DNA of 64,000 bases from Streptomyces sp. NBC_00376 (GCF_036077095.1 NZ_CP107960.1:3782001-3846000); one strand, 5' to 3'; shown: positions 33,357 to 42,485, numbered from the stretch's first letter. The notes: generated by a model not told the origin, from the sequence alone. A program made the numbers and translations.

Positions 33357-34925
33357 TCAGAGCTGCGTGGCCGCCCGCCGGGTCAGTCCGTACTTCGCCG
33401 CGATCGAGTTCCACAGCCCGGACGCCTGCTGCTTCTGCTTGCTCGCCTCTTCGCTCTGCTGGGTGGCCGCCTGCGTCTCGGAGGTCGTACGCGCCCTTCC
33501 GTGCTTGCACACCTTCTTGCCGTTCTTGGCCTGCTCGGCCCAGGCGGCGTAGTGCTCGTCGGCGGCGGCGGAGGCCCGCCACGCCTTGGTGAGGGAGGTG
33601 GTCAGCCGGGCGTGGTCCGGCAGCTTGTCGACGGACAGCTCTTCCAGCCGGGTCACCAGATCGCGGCGCTGCTGGGCGGCGCCCTTCAGATCGGTCACGG
33701 CCTGGTCCAGATCCGTGCAGCTCTTGGTCTTCTCGACGGCCCCGATGACCGCGGCACGGCTGTTGTTGCTGTCCGCGAGGAGCTTGTCGAGCGCCTCGGC
33801 CTGCGGCTTCGCCGGATCGGCGGCGGCCTGCGTGGAGGGCTCCCCGGCGGGTGAACTCGCCGCGGCGACCGCCTGCTTGTCGTCCTTGCCCTTCTCGTCG
33901 TCGCCGCCGCTCAGCAGCGCACCCGCACCGAGCCCGACGACTGCGCAGCCGGCCACGACCGCCGCGATGAGCGTGACGTGGGCCCGCCTCTTGCGCGGCT
34001 GCTGCGGCTCCTCGCCCATCGGCTGGTACGGGGCCTGCGCGGAGTGCTGGGCCTGCGGGGCGCCCTGGTACTGCGGCGGGGCGCCCTGATGCTGCTGCCG
34101 GGGGTCGAGCTGGGGCATCTGCTGGGTGGCGCCGGCCGGTTCGTCGCTGCGGAACAGGTTGTCGAACTCGGCGGGCGGCTGCCGGTCGCCCGGGGCTCCG
34201 GGCCTGATGCCGTAAGGGGTGCCGCCGGGGACCGGCGGGATGTACTGGGTCGCCTCGGCGTCACCGCCGTTGCCGGGCTGCTGCTGGTACGCCTGCTGCT
34301 GCGGCCCCCCGTGGCCGAGGAACGTCGTCGACTCCGCGGGGTTCTCCGGCGGCAGCCCGCCCGGCACGGGCCCACCGGGCACCGGCGCGATGTACTGCGT
34401 GGCCTCCGCGTCCCCGCCCATGCTCATCCCGGGCACGGCCTCGGGCGGCAGCGGCTGCGCGAACGACTGCGGCGGCTGGGGCTGTTGCTGCATCTGCTGC
34501 GGCTGCTGCCCCTGGTGCTGCGGCTGTTGCATCTGCTGCTGCATCGGCTGGGGCTGGTGCGGCGGCTGTTGCATGTGCTGCGGCATGTGCTGCGGCTGGA
34601 CGGGCGGCAGCGGCTGGGCCTGCGGCATCTGGGGGTGCTGCGGGGCGGACGGCTGCCCGTACCCCTGCCCCGGCTGCGCCTGGCCGTACTGCCCCTGCCC
34701 GTACGACCCCTGCCCCTGGGGCTGGTGGTGCTGCTGCGAGGGGTCCTGGTGCGCCGACTGCGGCCCCCAGGGCTGCCCCCACGGCTGGCCGCCCGCCGGA
34801 GCGGCCTGATCCGCGGGCCCCCCTGGTATCCAGGGCTCGCCGCCACCTGCGGGCAGCACGACACCCTCGTGCGTGGGCCGTACAGCAGGGAGCTGCTGCT
34901 CGTCACCCTGTCCGCTCTGCGTCAC
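33357..34925 (-). CDS. Gln/Pro-rich single-pass membrane protein with two ATQYI motifs
   Basis: The 522-residue protein has a disordered N-terminal half, with dense Gln/Pro/His repeats at about 50-155. Two copies of the motif GDAEATQYI followed by PVPGG lie near 174 and 223. A basic stop-transfer RKRR, one transmembrane helix near 320-342, and an extracytoplasmic helical domain with a Cys pair (KSCTDLDQAVT and KVCKHGRA) follow. The ATQYI repeats resemble phospho-threonine sites of PASTA-kinase/FHA systems. The GTG at 34925 follows TAGGAG. An envelope-associated signalling or scaffold role is likely but unproven. Confidence 0.87.
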   Translation of the reverse strand: MTQSGQGDEQQLPAVRPTHEGVVLPAGGGEPWIPGGPADQAAPAGGQPWGQPWGPQSAHQDPSQQHHQPQGQGSYGQGQYGQAQPGQGYGQPSAPQHPQMPQAQPLPPVQPQHMPQHMQQPPHQPQPMQQQMQQPQHQGQQPQQMQQQPQPPQSFAQPLPPEAVPGMSMGGDAEATQYIAPVPGGPVPGGLPPENPAESTTFLGHGGPQQQAYQQQPGNGGDAEATQYIPPVPGGTPYGIRPGAPGDRQPPAEFDNLFRSDEPAGATQQMPQLDPRQQHQGAPPQYQGAPQAQHSAQAPYQPMGEEPQQPRKRRAHVTLIAAVVAGCAVVGLGAGALLSGGDDEKGKDDKQAVAAASSPAGEPSTQAAADPAKPQAEALDKLLADSNNSRAAVIGAVEKTKSCTDLDQAVTDLKGAAQQRRDLVTRLEELSVDKLPDHARLTTSLTKAWRASAAADEHYAAWAEQAKNGKKVCKHGRARTTSETQAATQQSEEASKQKQQASGLWNSIAAKYGLTRRAATQL

Positions 34926-35110
34926 CGGGACTCCTACGTGTAAACCTACGGAATCGTCGGCTCACGCTATCGGGTGGTTGCCGCCGTCCGCCAAGCGTGT
35001 GCTGTCACTCACCAGCCCTTCACAAGCGCTGTAACGCTCAGCGCTCTCAAGACGCAGTTAAGGGGCACCCGGACACGTCCACCGGCCGGGTCCCCGGTCC
35101 CCGGCCCCGG

Positions 35111-36493
35111 TCAGGCCGCCTGGAGCTCCAGCCGGGCACCGAATTCGCGCACCGCCGACTCGTCCCCGTACGGGATCAGCCGCTGCTGCAGATCGTCCAG
35201 ATACTCCGCTCCCCGGCTGGAGCGCACCGACCCCAGCAGCTCCATCGCCCGCGTGCCCGTGTGGCAGGCCTGCTCCACCTCGCGCATCTGGACCTGGGCC
35301 GTGGCCAGCAGCACCAGGCCGATGCCCCGGCGGCGGGTCCGGGACTCCGGGTGGCCGGCCAGGGACTCCTTCGCGCGGCGCGCGGCGGCCTCCGCCTGGC
35401 CGAGGTCGCGGTGGCAGTGCGCCAGCTCGTCCGCGAGGTAGGCGCGGTCGAAGTGGGCGATCCAGTCGGGGTCGTCGCCCGTGCCCGGCTCGGCCCGCTC
35501 CATGGCGGCCAGTGCCCGGCCCGTCACCGCCTGGCAGGTGCGGGCGTCGCCGAGCAGGGCGTGACCGCGTGCCTCCGCCGCGTAGAACATCGCCTCCGCC
35601 CTCGGGGTGACGCGCCCGCGCGCGCCCTCCTGCGCCGCCCGCGCCAGCTGGGCGATCTCCCGGGGGTTGCCGAGCTGCGCGGCGAGATGGCTCATCGAGG
35701 CGGCCAGCACATAACCGCCGTACGCCCGGTCGCCCGCCGCCTGGGCCAGGCGGAGCGCCTGGATGTAGTAGCGCTGGGCGAGCCCCGGCTGGCCGGTGTC
35801 GACCGCCATGTACCCGGCGAGTTCGGTGAGCCGGGCGACCGCCGCGAAGAGCTGCCGGCCGACCGATTCGCGGTACGCCCCGGAGAGCAGCCCGGAGACC
35901 ACGCTGTTCAGGTAGTGCACCAGGACCGGCCGTACATGTCCGCTGCCGAACCGGTGGTCGAGGTCGACCAGCGCGGTCGTCATCGCCCGCACCGCCTCCA
36001 CGTCCGAGATCCCGACCCGGGCCCCGGCGGCTCGTGCCACCTGCGGGTCGGCGCCGGTGATCAGCCAGTCACGGCTGGGTTCGACGAGCGCGGACGAGGC
36101 GACCGCCGAACCGGACAGGAAGTCGCGGCGGCCGACATCGCTGCGCCACAGCTCGCAGACCTGCTCGATCGCGCCGATCACGGTCGGGGCGAACTGGAGG
36201 CCGACGCCGGACGCCAGGTTCTTGCCGTTGGCCATGCCGATCTCGTCGATCGTGACCGTACGGCCGAGCTTGCGGCCGAGGGCCTCGGCGATGATTCCCG
36301 GTGCCCTGCCGCGTGGTTGCTGTCCGCGCAGCCAACGGGCCACGGACGTCTTGTCGTAGCGCAGGTCGAGCCCGCGTTCGGCGCCGACCATGTTGACGCG
36401 GCGGGCGAGGCCGGCGTTGGAGCTTCCGGCTTCCTGAATGAGCGCCTGGAGCCGTTCGTTCGGCTGGCGGGCGACGAGAGGCCTGGCTGCCAT
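35111..36493 (-). CDS. NsdA-like TPR regulatory protein
   Basis: The 460-residue protein starts with an atypical DNA-binding helical region (LVARQPNERLQALIQEAG, KTSVARWLRGQQPRG), then a linker with RRDFLSG. A long all-alpha TPR-like body follows (HFDRAYLADELAHCHRDLGQ, QAEAAARRAKESLAGHPESR). This architecture matches NsdA and its paralogues, cytosolic negative regulators of development and antibiotic production in Streptomyces. The ATG at 36493 is chosen because GGGGGAAAC precedes it; the frame is open upstream but without a ribosome binding site. It is divergent from the prim-pol domain gene. Confidence 0.87.
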   Translation of the reverse strand: MAARPLVARQPNERLQALIQEAGSSNAGLARRVNMVGAERGLDLRYDKTSVARWLRGQQPRGRAPGIIAEALGRKLGRTVTIDEIGMANGKNLASGVGLQFAPTVIGAIEQVCELWRSDVGRRDFLSGSAVASSALVEPSRDWLITGADPQVARAAGARVGISDVEAVRAMTTALVDLDHRFGSGHVRPVLVHYLNSVVSGLLSGAYRESVGRQLFAAVARLTELAGYMAVDTGQPGLAQRYYIQALRLAQAAGDRAYGGYVLAASMSHLAAQLGNPREIAQLARAAQEGARGRVTPRAEAMFYAAEARGHALLGDARTCQAVTGRALAAMERAEPGTGDDPDWIAHFDRAYLADELAHCHRDLGQAEAAARRAKESLAGHPESRTRRRGIGLVLLATAQVQMREVEQACHTGTRAMELLGSVRSSRGAEYLDDLQQRLIPYGDESAVREFGARLELQAA

Positions 36494-36798
36494 GTTTCCC
36501 CCTGAGGCCGCAGTGATCATTGAGCCGATCACTGCCCGGCGAATACGCGGAAAATGCACAGATTCATCGTGTTCGTCACGTGCGTCGTGTTCCTTGCCAT
36601 TCATGTCGGCATATGACTGAGGCCGACCGTTCCGGACCCGCACGACGACTATCCGGCGGTTGCCCGTATGTGGCTACCCGCCCTGCCCGACACCGCCTCA
36701 CGCGCGCCCCCGCCCATGCATCCATGCGCCCCGCGTGCCGGATCGATACGCCGCGACCGCAGCCGCCACCCCCGTAACCCCGGGTGTTGGCCGTAGTT
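36494..36798. other. Divergent intergenic region with direct repeats
   Basis: These 305 bases separate the NsdA-like and prim-pol genes. Two TCGTGTTC direct repeats (36567-36574 and 36585-36592, 18 bp apart) flank a CACGTG palindrome (36577-36582), a plausible regulator site in a shared promoter. An ATG at 36613 opens only a short Arg/Pro-rich frame without a ribosome binding site, which I do not consider a gene. Confidence 0.5.
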
Positions 36799-37518
36799 GT
36801 GCTGTGCGTGGAAGAGCCGATCGCAGTCGAAGAGCCCGTCGGAGTCATGGAAGCCGCGAAGGTCCCCCAACAGCGGAGCGAGCAACTGCTCGACGCGGCG
36901 GTGCGGTACACGGAGGAGCGGCACTGGGACGTGTGCCCCGGCACCTGGCTGGAGGCGGCGGAGGGGACCGAGCGGTGCTCCTGCGGCGACGCCGGCTGCG
37001 CCGCCCCCGGCGCCCACCCCACCGGCCCCGACTGGGCGGGCCAGGCGACCGGGAGCGGGGCCGCGGCCCGCCGGATGTGGTCCAGGCACCCCAAGGCGTC
37101 GATCCTGCTGCCCACCGGCCGCGGCTTCGACGCGATCGACGTACCGGAGTCCGCCGGCTTCCTGGCGCTGGCCCGGATGGAACGGATGGGCCTGCCGCTG
37201 GGCCCCGTCACCTGCAGCCCCGACCGTCGGATGTTCTTCTTCGTGCTGCCGGGCGCGGCGGCCAAGTCGAACGAGCTGGTACGGAAGTTGGGCTGGCGGG
37301 CCGCCGCCATCGATCTGGTCGGCCGCGGCGAGGGCCACTACGTCACGGGTCCGCCGACCCGGGTCGGCGCCCGTGGAGCGGTGCAGTGGGCCCGCCGCCC
37401 CACCCCCGCCAACCGCTGGCTGCCGGACGCGGAGGAGCTCATCAGCCCGCTCGCCTACGCCTGCGCCAGGGAAGCCGCCGCCGCGCGGGCCCGCCTCTTC
37501 AGGGAGGCCCTTTCGTAG
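36799..37518 (+). CDS. Bifunctional DNA primase/polymerase-domain protein, stand-alone
   Basis: The 239-residue protein corresponds to the N-terminal prim-pol domain found in actinobacterial and phage replication proteins. Visible are AAVRYTEERHWDVCPGTWLE, a CSCGDAGCAAPGAHP zinc-like cluster, WSRHPKASILLPTGRGFDAI with the acidic strand FDAIDVPE, and LGPVTCSPDRRMFFFVLPG. No helicase domain follows, so it is a domain-only form of the type common in Streptomyces chromosomes. The GTG at 36799 is preferred from remembered homologue starts; the GTG at 36784 and the ATG at 36847 (with GGAG close by) are alternatives. Confidence 0.85.
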   Translation: MLCVEEPIAVEEPVGVMEAAKVPQQRSEQLLDAAVRYTEERHWDVCPGTWLEAAEGTERCSCGDAGCAAPGAHPTGPDWAGQATGSGAAARRMWSRHPKASILLPTGRGFDAIDVPESAGFLALARMERMGLPLGPVTCSPDRRMFFFVLPGAAAKSNELVRKLGWRAAAIDLVGRGEGHYVTGPPTRVGARGAVQWARRPTPANRWLPDAEELISPLAYACAREAAAARARLFREALS

Positions 37519-37559
37519 GCTGGTCCCGGAACACGGGGCCACCGAAAGGCAGAGGCATC

Positions 37560-38399
37560 ATGCGTGACCGCGCAGAGACCGACAGAACGGTACGGGCGGA
37601 CGGGGCGGAAGAGGCGGGCGGAGCCGGGGAGGCGAAGCCCGCCGTTCGCGTACAGGGGCTGTGGAAGCGGTTCGGGGAACAGACCGCGGTCGCCGGGATC
37701 GATCTGGAGCTGCCCGCGGGCAGGTTCATCGGCCTGGTCGGCCCCAACGGCGCGGGCAAGACCACCACGTTGTCGATGGTCACCGGACTGCTCCGCCCCG
37801 ACCAGGGCAAGGTCGAGGTCGCCGGCCACGACGTGTGGCGCGACCCGGTCGAGGTGAAGTCCAGGATCGGCGTGCTCCCGGAGGGGCTGCGGCTCTTCGA
37901 GCGGCTCTCGGGGCGCGAACTCCTCGGGTACACCGGCCGCTTGCGCGGGCTGCCGGGCGCCGAGGTCGACAAGCGGGCCACCCAGCTCCTCGATGTGCTC
38001 GACCTGGCGGGCGCCCAGCACAAACTGGTCGTCGACTACTCGACCGGCATGCGGAAGAAGATCGGGCTCGCGGCCGCGCTGCTGCACAACCCCGAAGTGC
38101 TGTTCCTGGACGAGCCGTTCGAGGGCGTCGACCCGGTCTCGGCGCAGACCATCCGCGAGGTCCTGGAGCGGTACACCCGCTCGGGGGCGACCGTCGTCTT
38201 CTCCAGCCATGTGATGGAGCTCGTCGAGTCGCTCTGCGACTGGGTGGCCGTCATGGCGGCCGGCACGATCCGGGCCCAGGGCACCCTGGCCCAGGTACGC
38301 GGCGACGCACCCTCGCTGCAGAACGCCTTCCTCGAACTCGTCGGCGCCGGCTCCCGCGCCACCGACGGCTCCCTCGACTGGCTGGACGGCAAGCGATGA
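37560..38399 (+). CDS. ABC transporter ATP-binding protein
   Basis: The 279-residue ATPase has Walker A GPNGAGKTTT (near 64-73), signature VDYSTGMRKKIGLAAALLHN, Walker B VLFLDEPFEGVDPVS, and a switch His in FSSHVMELVE. It belongs to the CcmA/DRR-type subfamily of ABC-2 exporters. It powers the membrane subunit encoded immediately downstream, whose ATG overlaps its stop (ATGA). Confidence 0.95.
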   Translation: MRDRAETDRTVRADGAEEAGGAGEAKPAVRVQGLWKRFGEQTAVAGIDLELPAGRFIGLVGPNGAGKTTTLSMVTGLLRPDQGKVEVAGHDVWRDPVEVKSRIGVLPEGLRLFERLSGRELLGYTGRLRGLPGAEVDKRATQLLDVLDLAGAQHKLVVDYSTGMRKKIGLAAALLHNPEVLFLDEPFEGVDPVSAQTIREVLERYTRSGATVVFSSHVMELVESLCDWVAVMAAGTIRAQGTLAQVRGDAPSLQNAFLELVGAGSRATDGSLDWLDGKR

Positions 38400-40048
38400 G
38401 CGTGCTCGACGCCCCCGTGGGGGCCGCCCCCGGCCGGCCCCCGGGCGAGAACCTCGTCCCCGTCTTCGTACGGCTGAAGCTGACCCTGCTGCGCAACGGG
38501 CTGCGGCAGTCGGCCGGCCGGCGGGCCGCGTACATCGCCTCCGTCGTCGTCACCCTGCTGTGCGCCGCGGGCCTGCTGCTCGGGCTGACCGCGCTGCACG
38601 GGCACGCCCACGTCGCGTCCCTCGTCGTGCTGCTGGCGGGGGTGGCGGCGGTCGGCTGGGCCGTGATGCCGCTGTTCTTCCCCAGCGGTGACGAGACCCT
38701 CGACCCGAGCCGGCTGGTGATGCTGCCGCTGCGGCCGCGCCCGCTGGTCTCGGCGCTGCTGGCGTCCTCACTGGTCGGGATCGGTCCGCTGTTCACGCTC
38801 TGCCTGGCGGCCGGGTCGGTGTTCGCGGTGGCGCGGGGGGCGGCCGGCGCGGTGTTCGCCGTGGTGGCCGCGCCGCTCGCGCTGCTGGTGTGCGTGGCGC
38901 TGGCACGGGCCGTGGCCACGGCCAACACCCGGCTGCTGACATCGCGCAAGGGCCGCGATCTCGCGGTGCTCAGCGGGCTGGTGATCGCGGTGGGCTTCCA
39001 GGTCGTCAACTTCGGTGCGCAGCGGCTCGGCCGGGCCGGCGGGCTGTCCGCCCTCGACCCGGCCGCGGACGTGGTGCGCTGGCTGCCGCCCGCCTCGGCG
39101 ATCGGGGCGGTGGACTCGGCGTCGCGGGGCTCGTACGGGCAGGCGTCCGTACAGCTGCTGCTCTCCGTCGCGGCGCTGGCCGCGCTGCTGTGGCTGTGGC
39201 AGCGGAGTCTGGTGAAGCTGATGACGGCCCCGGACGGTTCGACCCTGGCCGCCGCCGGTCCGGGCCGCGAGAAGGCCGGCAAGGGCGGCGCGGGCCGCTC
39301 TGCGCTTGCCGCGCTGCTGCCCCAGGGGCGCACCGGGACGGTGATGGAGCGCAGTCTGCGGTACATCGCACGCGATCCGAAGACCAAGGCCGCCTGGACC
39401 ACGGCGCTGGCGATCGGGCTGATCGTGCCGGTCCTCAACGCGCTCCAGGGCACCGGCTCGGTCTACTTCGCCTGTTTCGCCGCCTGGATGCTCGGCATCC
39501 AGATGTACAACCAGTTCGGGCAGGACACCTCCGCGTTCTGGATGGTGGCGCTGACGATCTCCTCGACCCGGGACGCCTATCTGGAACTGCGGGCGCGGGC
39601 GCTGGCGTTGCTGCTGATCACGCTGCCCTACACGATCGTGGTGACGGTGGTGACCGCCGCGATGCTCGACGACTGGGCCGCGTTGCCCGAGGTCATGGGG
39701 CTGTCGCTCGCCCTGCTGGGCGGGATGCTGGCGACGGGCGCGGTGGCCTCGGCGAACTTCCCGTACTCGATCCCGCAGGACGGCGCGTTCAAGAACGTGG
39801 CGCCGGGGCAGGCCGGGCTCGCCTGGATCTCGATCTTCGGCGGCATGGTCTCGGCGGGGCTGCTCTGCGCACCGCTGATCGCGGTGACGATCTGGCTGCA
39901 CGTCGCGGACCACGAGCAGTGGCTGTGGCTGCTGCTGCCGGTGGGGGCCGGGTACGGGGCGCTGATCGCCTGGGCGGGGCTGCGGGCCGCCGCCCCGCGC
40001 ACGGCGGACCGGCTCCCGGAGATCCTGGCGGCGGTCAGCAAGGGCTGA
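38396..40048 (+). CDS. ABC-2-type transporter permease
   Basis: The 550-residue integral membrane protein has about 12 hydrophobic segments in two halves joined by a hydrophilic loop (near 275-320, rich in Gly/Lys). The first cytoplasmic region reads VFVRLKLTLLRNGLRQSAGR, followed by FFPSGDETLDPSRLVMLPLR, motifs seen in large ABC exporter permeases. It is translationally coupled to the ATPase. The substrate is unknown; no resistance or biosynthetic gene is adjacent. Confidence 0.92.
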   Translation: MSVLDAPVGAAPGRPPGENLVPVFVRLKLTLLRNGLRQSAGRRAAYIASVVVTLLCAAGLLLGLTALHGHAHVASLVVLLAGVAAVGWAVMPLFFPSGDETLDPSRLVMLPLRPRPLVSALLASSLVGIGPLFTLCLAAGSVFAVARGAAGAVFAVVAAPLALLVCVALARAVATANTRLLTSRKGRDLAVLSGLVIAVGFQVVNFGAQRLGRAGGLSALDPAADVVRWLPPASAIGAVDSASRGSYGQASVQLLLSVAALAALLWLWQRSLVKLMTAPDGSTLAAAGPGREKAGKGGAGRSALAALLPQGRTGTVMERSLRYIARDPKTKAAWTTALAIGLIVPVLNALQGTGSVYFACFAAWMLGIQMYNQFGQDTSAFWMVALTISSTRDAYLELRARALALLLITLPYTIVVTVVTAAMLDDWAALPEVMGLSLALLGGMLATGAVASANFPYSIPQDGAFKNVAPGQAGLAWISIFGGMVSAGLLCAPLIAVTIWLHVADHEQWLWLLLPVGAGYGALIAWAGLRAAAPRTADRLPEILAAVSKG

Positions 40049-40073
40049 GGGCCGAGGCGGGCGAGGGTCGAGG

Positions 40074-40109
40074 GCGGCCGCCGCCCGGCCGCCCCCGGGC
40101 GGCGGCCGC
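40074..40109. terminator. 15-bp perfect hairpin between convergent genes
   Basis: GCGGCCGCCGCCCGG (40074-40088) and CCGGGCGGCGGCCGC (40095-40109) form a perfect stem with a 6-base loop. It sits 26 bases after the permease stop and 35 bases before the hydrolase stop, and is suited to terminate both. Confidence 0.8.
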
Positions 40110-40143
40110 ACCGCTCGTCACGGCGGCCCGTCCCGTCATCCCG

Positions 40144-41037
40144 TCACGGCAAGACGGGCTCGCGCTCCTCCTGGGGGTCTTCGGCGAACTGCTCCAGGAA
40201 AGGTTCGACCGCCGCGCGCCAGCCCTCGGGCTGGTCGTAGTGGACGAGATGGCCGGCGTCGGCCACTTCCGCGTACTGCCCTCGCGGCAGTACGCGGACC
40301 ATCTCCTGGGCCTCCGCCCGGCCCAGCTCGCCGTCGAGCCCGCGGAGCACCAGGGTCGGGCAGCGGACCTGCGCCAGCTCCTCCCAGTGCGCGTCGAACA
40401 CCCAGGTCGCACGGGACCGGAGCATCTGGCGGCGGGAGAAGACGGGGCGCCAGCCGTCGGCCCGCTCGGCCATCACCTCGGCGAAGAACTCGCCGCGGGC
40501 CGGGTTGGGCCGCTCCACCCAGGGGTCGTCCTCGCCGAACCACTTCCGTACGTCGGAGAGCGTCGCGAACGGCACCGGCCAGGACTTGAACCAGTCCTCC
40601 CACTCGCGCTGCGAGGCCGCGCCCAGAGCGGAGGCCCGCATGTCGCAGATGATCAGGGCCCGGACGAGATCGGGGCGTTTGGCGGCGAGCTGCCAGGCCG
40701 TGAGCGCCCCCATCGAATGCCCGACGAGGGTGACGGGGGCGAGGCCGAGCTGTTCGATCGCGGCCTCGACGTCGGCGACGTACGCATCCCGGGTGTACGG
40801 GCCTTCGGCCGGCTTGTCGCTGCGGCCGTGCCCGCGCTGGTCGAGGCCGACCGCCCGGTGCCGCTCCGTGAGCCAGCGGGCGGTCGAGGCCCAGTGCGCG
40901 GCCCGGCCCATCAGGCCGTGGAGCAATAAGACCCCGGAGGCGCGCTCGCCCTCCGTGCGCCCCTTGGGCGGGTCGGCGAACTCCCAGGCCGCGAGGCGTA
41001 CGCCGTCGGTCCCGGTCACATCGATGCGCCGCACCAT
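40144..41037 (-). CDS. Alpha/beta hydrolase
   Basis: The 297-residue alpha/beta-hydrolase-fold enzyme has an oxyanion region LLLHGLMGRA, nucleophile elbow VGHSMGALTAW (Ser near 112), an acid residue in LVLRGLDGELG and catalytic His in VADAGHLVHYDQPEGW. It has no signal peptide, so it is cytosolic. Substrates of this family range from esters to peroxides and cannot be assigned. The ATG at 41037 is chosen as the first start before RRIDVTGTDGVRLAAW. Transcription starts from the gene-poor 41.0-41.8 kb interval. Confidence 0.92.
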   Translation of the reverse strand: MVRRIDVTGTDGVRLAAWEFADPPKGRTEGERASGVLLLHGLMGRAAHWASTARWLTERHRAVGLDQRGHGRSDKPAEGPYTRDAYVADVEAAIEQLGLAPVTLVGHSMGALTAWQLAAKRPDLVRALIICDMRASALGAASQREWEDWFKSWPVPFATLSDVRKWFGEDDPWVERPNPARGEFFAEVMAERADGWRPVFSRRQMLRSRATWVFDAHWEELAQVRCPTLVLRGLDGELGRAEAQEMVRVLPRGQYAEVADAGHLVHYDQPEGWRAAVEPFLEQFAEDPQEEREPVLP

Positions 41038-41792
41038 ATGTCCTGGCACCCCCTTCTGGTCCTCGATCACCGCTTGATCACTGCTCGATCGCCGCCTGGC
41101 CGCGTCACGCCAGACTATCGAACTTGTATTCGAAAACTGGCTTCTGCCACCCAACACCGCTCGTTCGAGTGACCGGCCCCAAGGATTGACCGCGGTGGCG
41201 GAGGGGAGACCTTCTCCGGGAGGCGGGCCACTCGGGGATGAGGGCCCGTGGGGATCGACCTCGAGAGCTCGGGGCTCCAGGTCGAAACAGGGGAGGACAG
41301 GCCCCGGCGCCGCGCGGCGCCGGGGCCCTCTGCTTCCGGGAAAGCCACCGACGGCGATGCGCATCGGCGGCCGTCGGCGCTGATTCCGGTTCCAGGGGCA
41401 GCAGTGTGCGATTCATGGGCACCGGCGCACGACTCACGGGCGGCCGGAACCTCGGCGACCACCCTCCGGTACGCGTGCCGGACCTGCCGGACCTGCCAGT
41501 ACGACGGGCGCATGCGCCTGCTCCCTCCCCGACCGCGCGGCCAGGTGGCCGACACTCTCAGGTATGCCTCAGCCACAGCCTGGCACGGGATCCGTCCGGG
41601 CGCTGCCATTCCGGACGGAAACAGGCGGCGGACGAGCCGCCTCAATGCTCCGGCGGCGCCCCGGCCGCGAAATCCGGCCAAGCAGCGCCCCGACAGCGGG
41701 GATCCGGCCGCCGGGCGTCCGCTCGACCGCATCCCGCCGGCCGGCGCCCCCTCAGCGGCGCCGGACGGCAGTGGTTCCCCGCAGGGAGACTC
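41038..41792. other. 755-bp interval without a confident gene, containing a 28-bp palindrome
   Basis: The region lies between the hydrolase start and the dmdR1 3' end. It contains an AT-richer patch near 41105-41140 (probable promoter of the minus-strand hydrolase), a perfect GC palindrome at 41300-41327, and plus-strand frames that stay open into the dmdR1 antisense. Translations of those frames are Arg/Pro-rich and look like GC-bias artefacts, apart from the possible adm counterpart described separately. A small RNA or an unannotated leader cannot be excluded. Confidence 0.5.
41300..41327. repeat. 28-bp perfect palindrome (strong hairpin)
   Basis: GGCCCCGGCGCCGC is followed directly by its reverse complement. 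As RNA it makes a very stable hairpin with a 4-base loop in either orientation. It may terminate a transcript from either side, or shield the end of a small RNA. No gene ends close to it, which is why it stands out. Confidence 0.8.
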
Positions 41793-42485
41793 TCAGCGCT
41801 TGGCCACGAACACGTGCGAGGCGACCTCGGTGTCCAGCTCCGCCGCCTCACCGCTGCTGCCGACCAGCACACCGCCGGGCGACTGGGTCACGCTGACCAC
41901 GGAGCCGGGCTGCACACCCGCCCGCCGCAGCGTGTACATCAGCTGGGCGTCCGTCTGGATCGGCTCACCGATCCGGCGCACGACCACCGTCTTGCCGTCC
42001 GCCCCCGGATCGAGCTCCGACAGGCTCACCATGCCCTCGTCGATGAACGGGTCGGCCTCGGCCTTCTCGCCCAGCTCCTCCAGGCCCGGGATCGGATTAC
42101 CGTACGGCGACTCCGTCGGGTGGCGCAGCAGCTCCAGCACCCGCCGCTCCACCGCCTCGCTCATCACATGCTCCCAGCGGCACGCCTCGGCGTGGACCTG
42201 CTCCCACTCCAGGCCGATCACATCGACGAGCAGGCACTCGGCGAGCCGGTGCTTGCGCATCACACGCGTCGCCAGGCGGCGCCCCTCGTCGGTCAGCTCC
42301 AGATGCCGGTCGCCCGCGACCTGCACCAAGCCGTCACGCTCCATCCGCGCCACCGTCTGGCTGACCGTCGGACCGCTCTGGTCCAGCCGTTCCGCGATCC
42401 GGGCGCGCATGGGGACCACGCCTTCCTCTTCGAGTTCGAGGATGGTGCGGAGATACATCTCCGTGGTGTCGATCAGTCCGGACAT
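41793..42485 (-). CDS. dmdR1: DtxR/IdeR-family iron-dependent regulator DmdR1
   Basis: The 230-residue metalloregulator has an N-terminal winged HTH (MYLRTILELEEEGVVPMRAR, then IAERLDQSGPTVSQTVARME). The dimerisation domain carries metal ligands in the EACRWEHVMSEAVERRV helix and HPTESPYGNPIPG. A C-terminal SH3-like domain starts near 145. With Fe(II) it represses siderophore and iron-uptake genes at iron boxes. The length equals the known DmdR1 of S. coelicolor (SCO4394), and the SIS gene beside it matches that locus. The ATG at 42485 follows GAGGGG. Confidence 0.95.
   Translation of the reverse strand: MSGLIDTTEMYLRTILELEEEGVVPMRARIAERLDQSGPTVSQTVARMERDGLVQVAGDRHLELTDEGRRLATRVMRKHRLAECLLVDVIGLEWEQVHAEACRWEHVMSEAVERRVLELLRHPTESPYGNPIPGLEELGEKAEADPFIDEGMVSLSELDPGADGKTVVVRRIGEPIQTDAQLMYTLRRAGVQPGSVVSVTQSPGGVLVGSSGEAAELDTEVASHVFVAKR

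Noticed and set aside
36613-36777. A 54-codon ORF in the NsdA/prim-pol intergenic region
   Set aside because: It has no ribosome binding site, an Arg/Pro-rich composition and no distinct codon-position pattern.
41560-41585. An iron box for DmdR1 near CTCAGGTATGCCTCAG
   Set aside because: The symmetry is shorter than the 19-bp iron-box consensus and it lies beyond the 3' end of dmdR1, not at a promoter.
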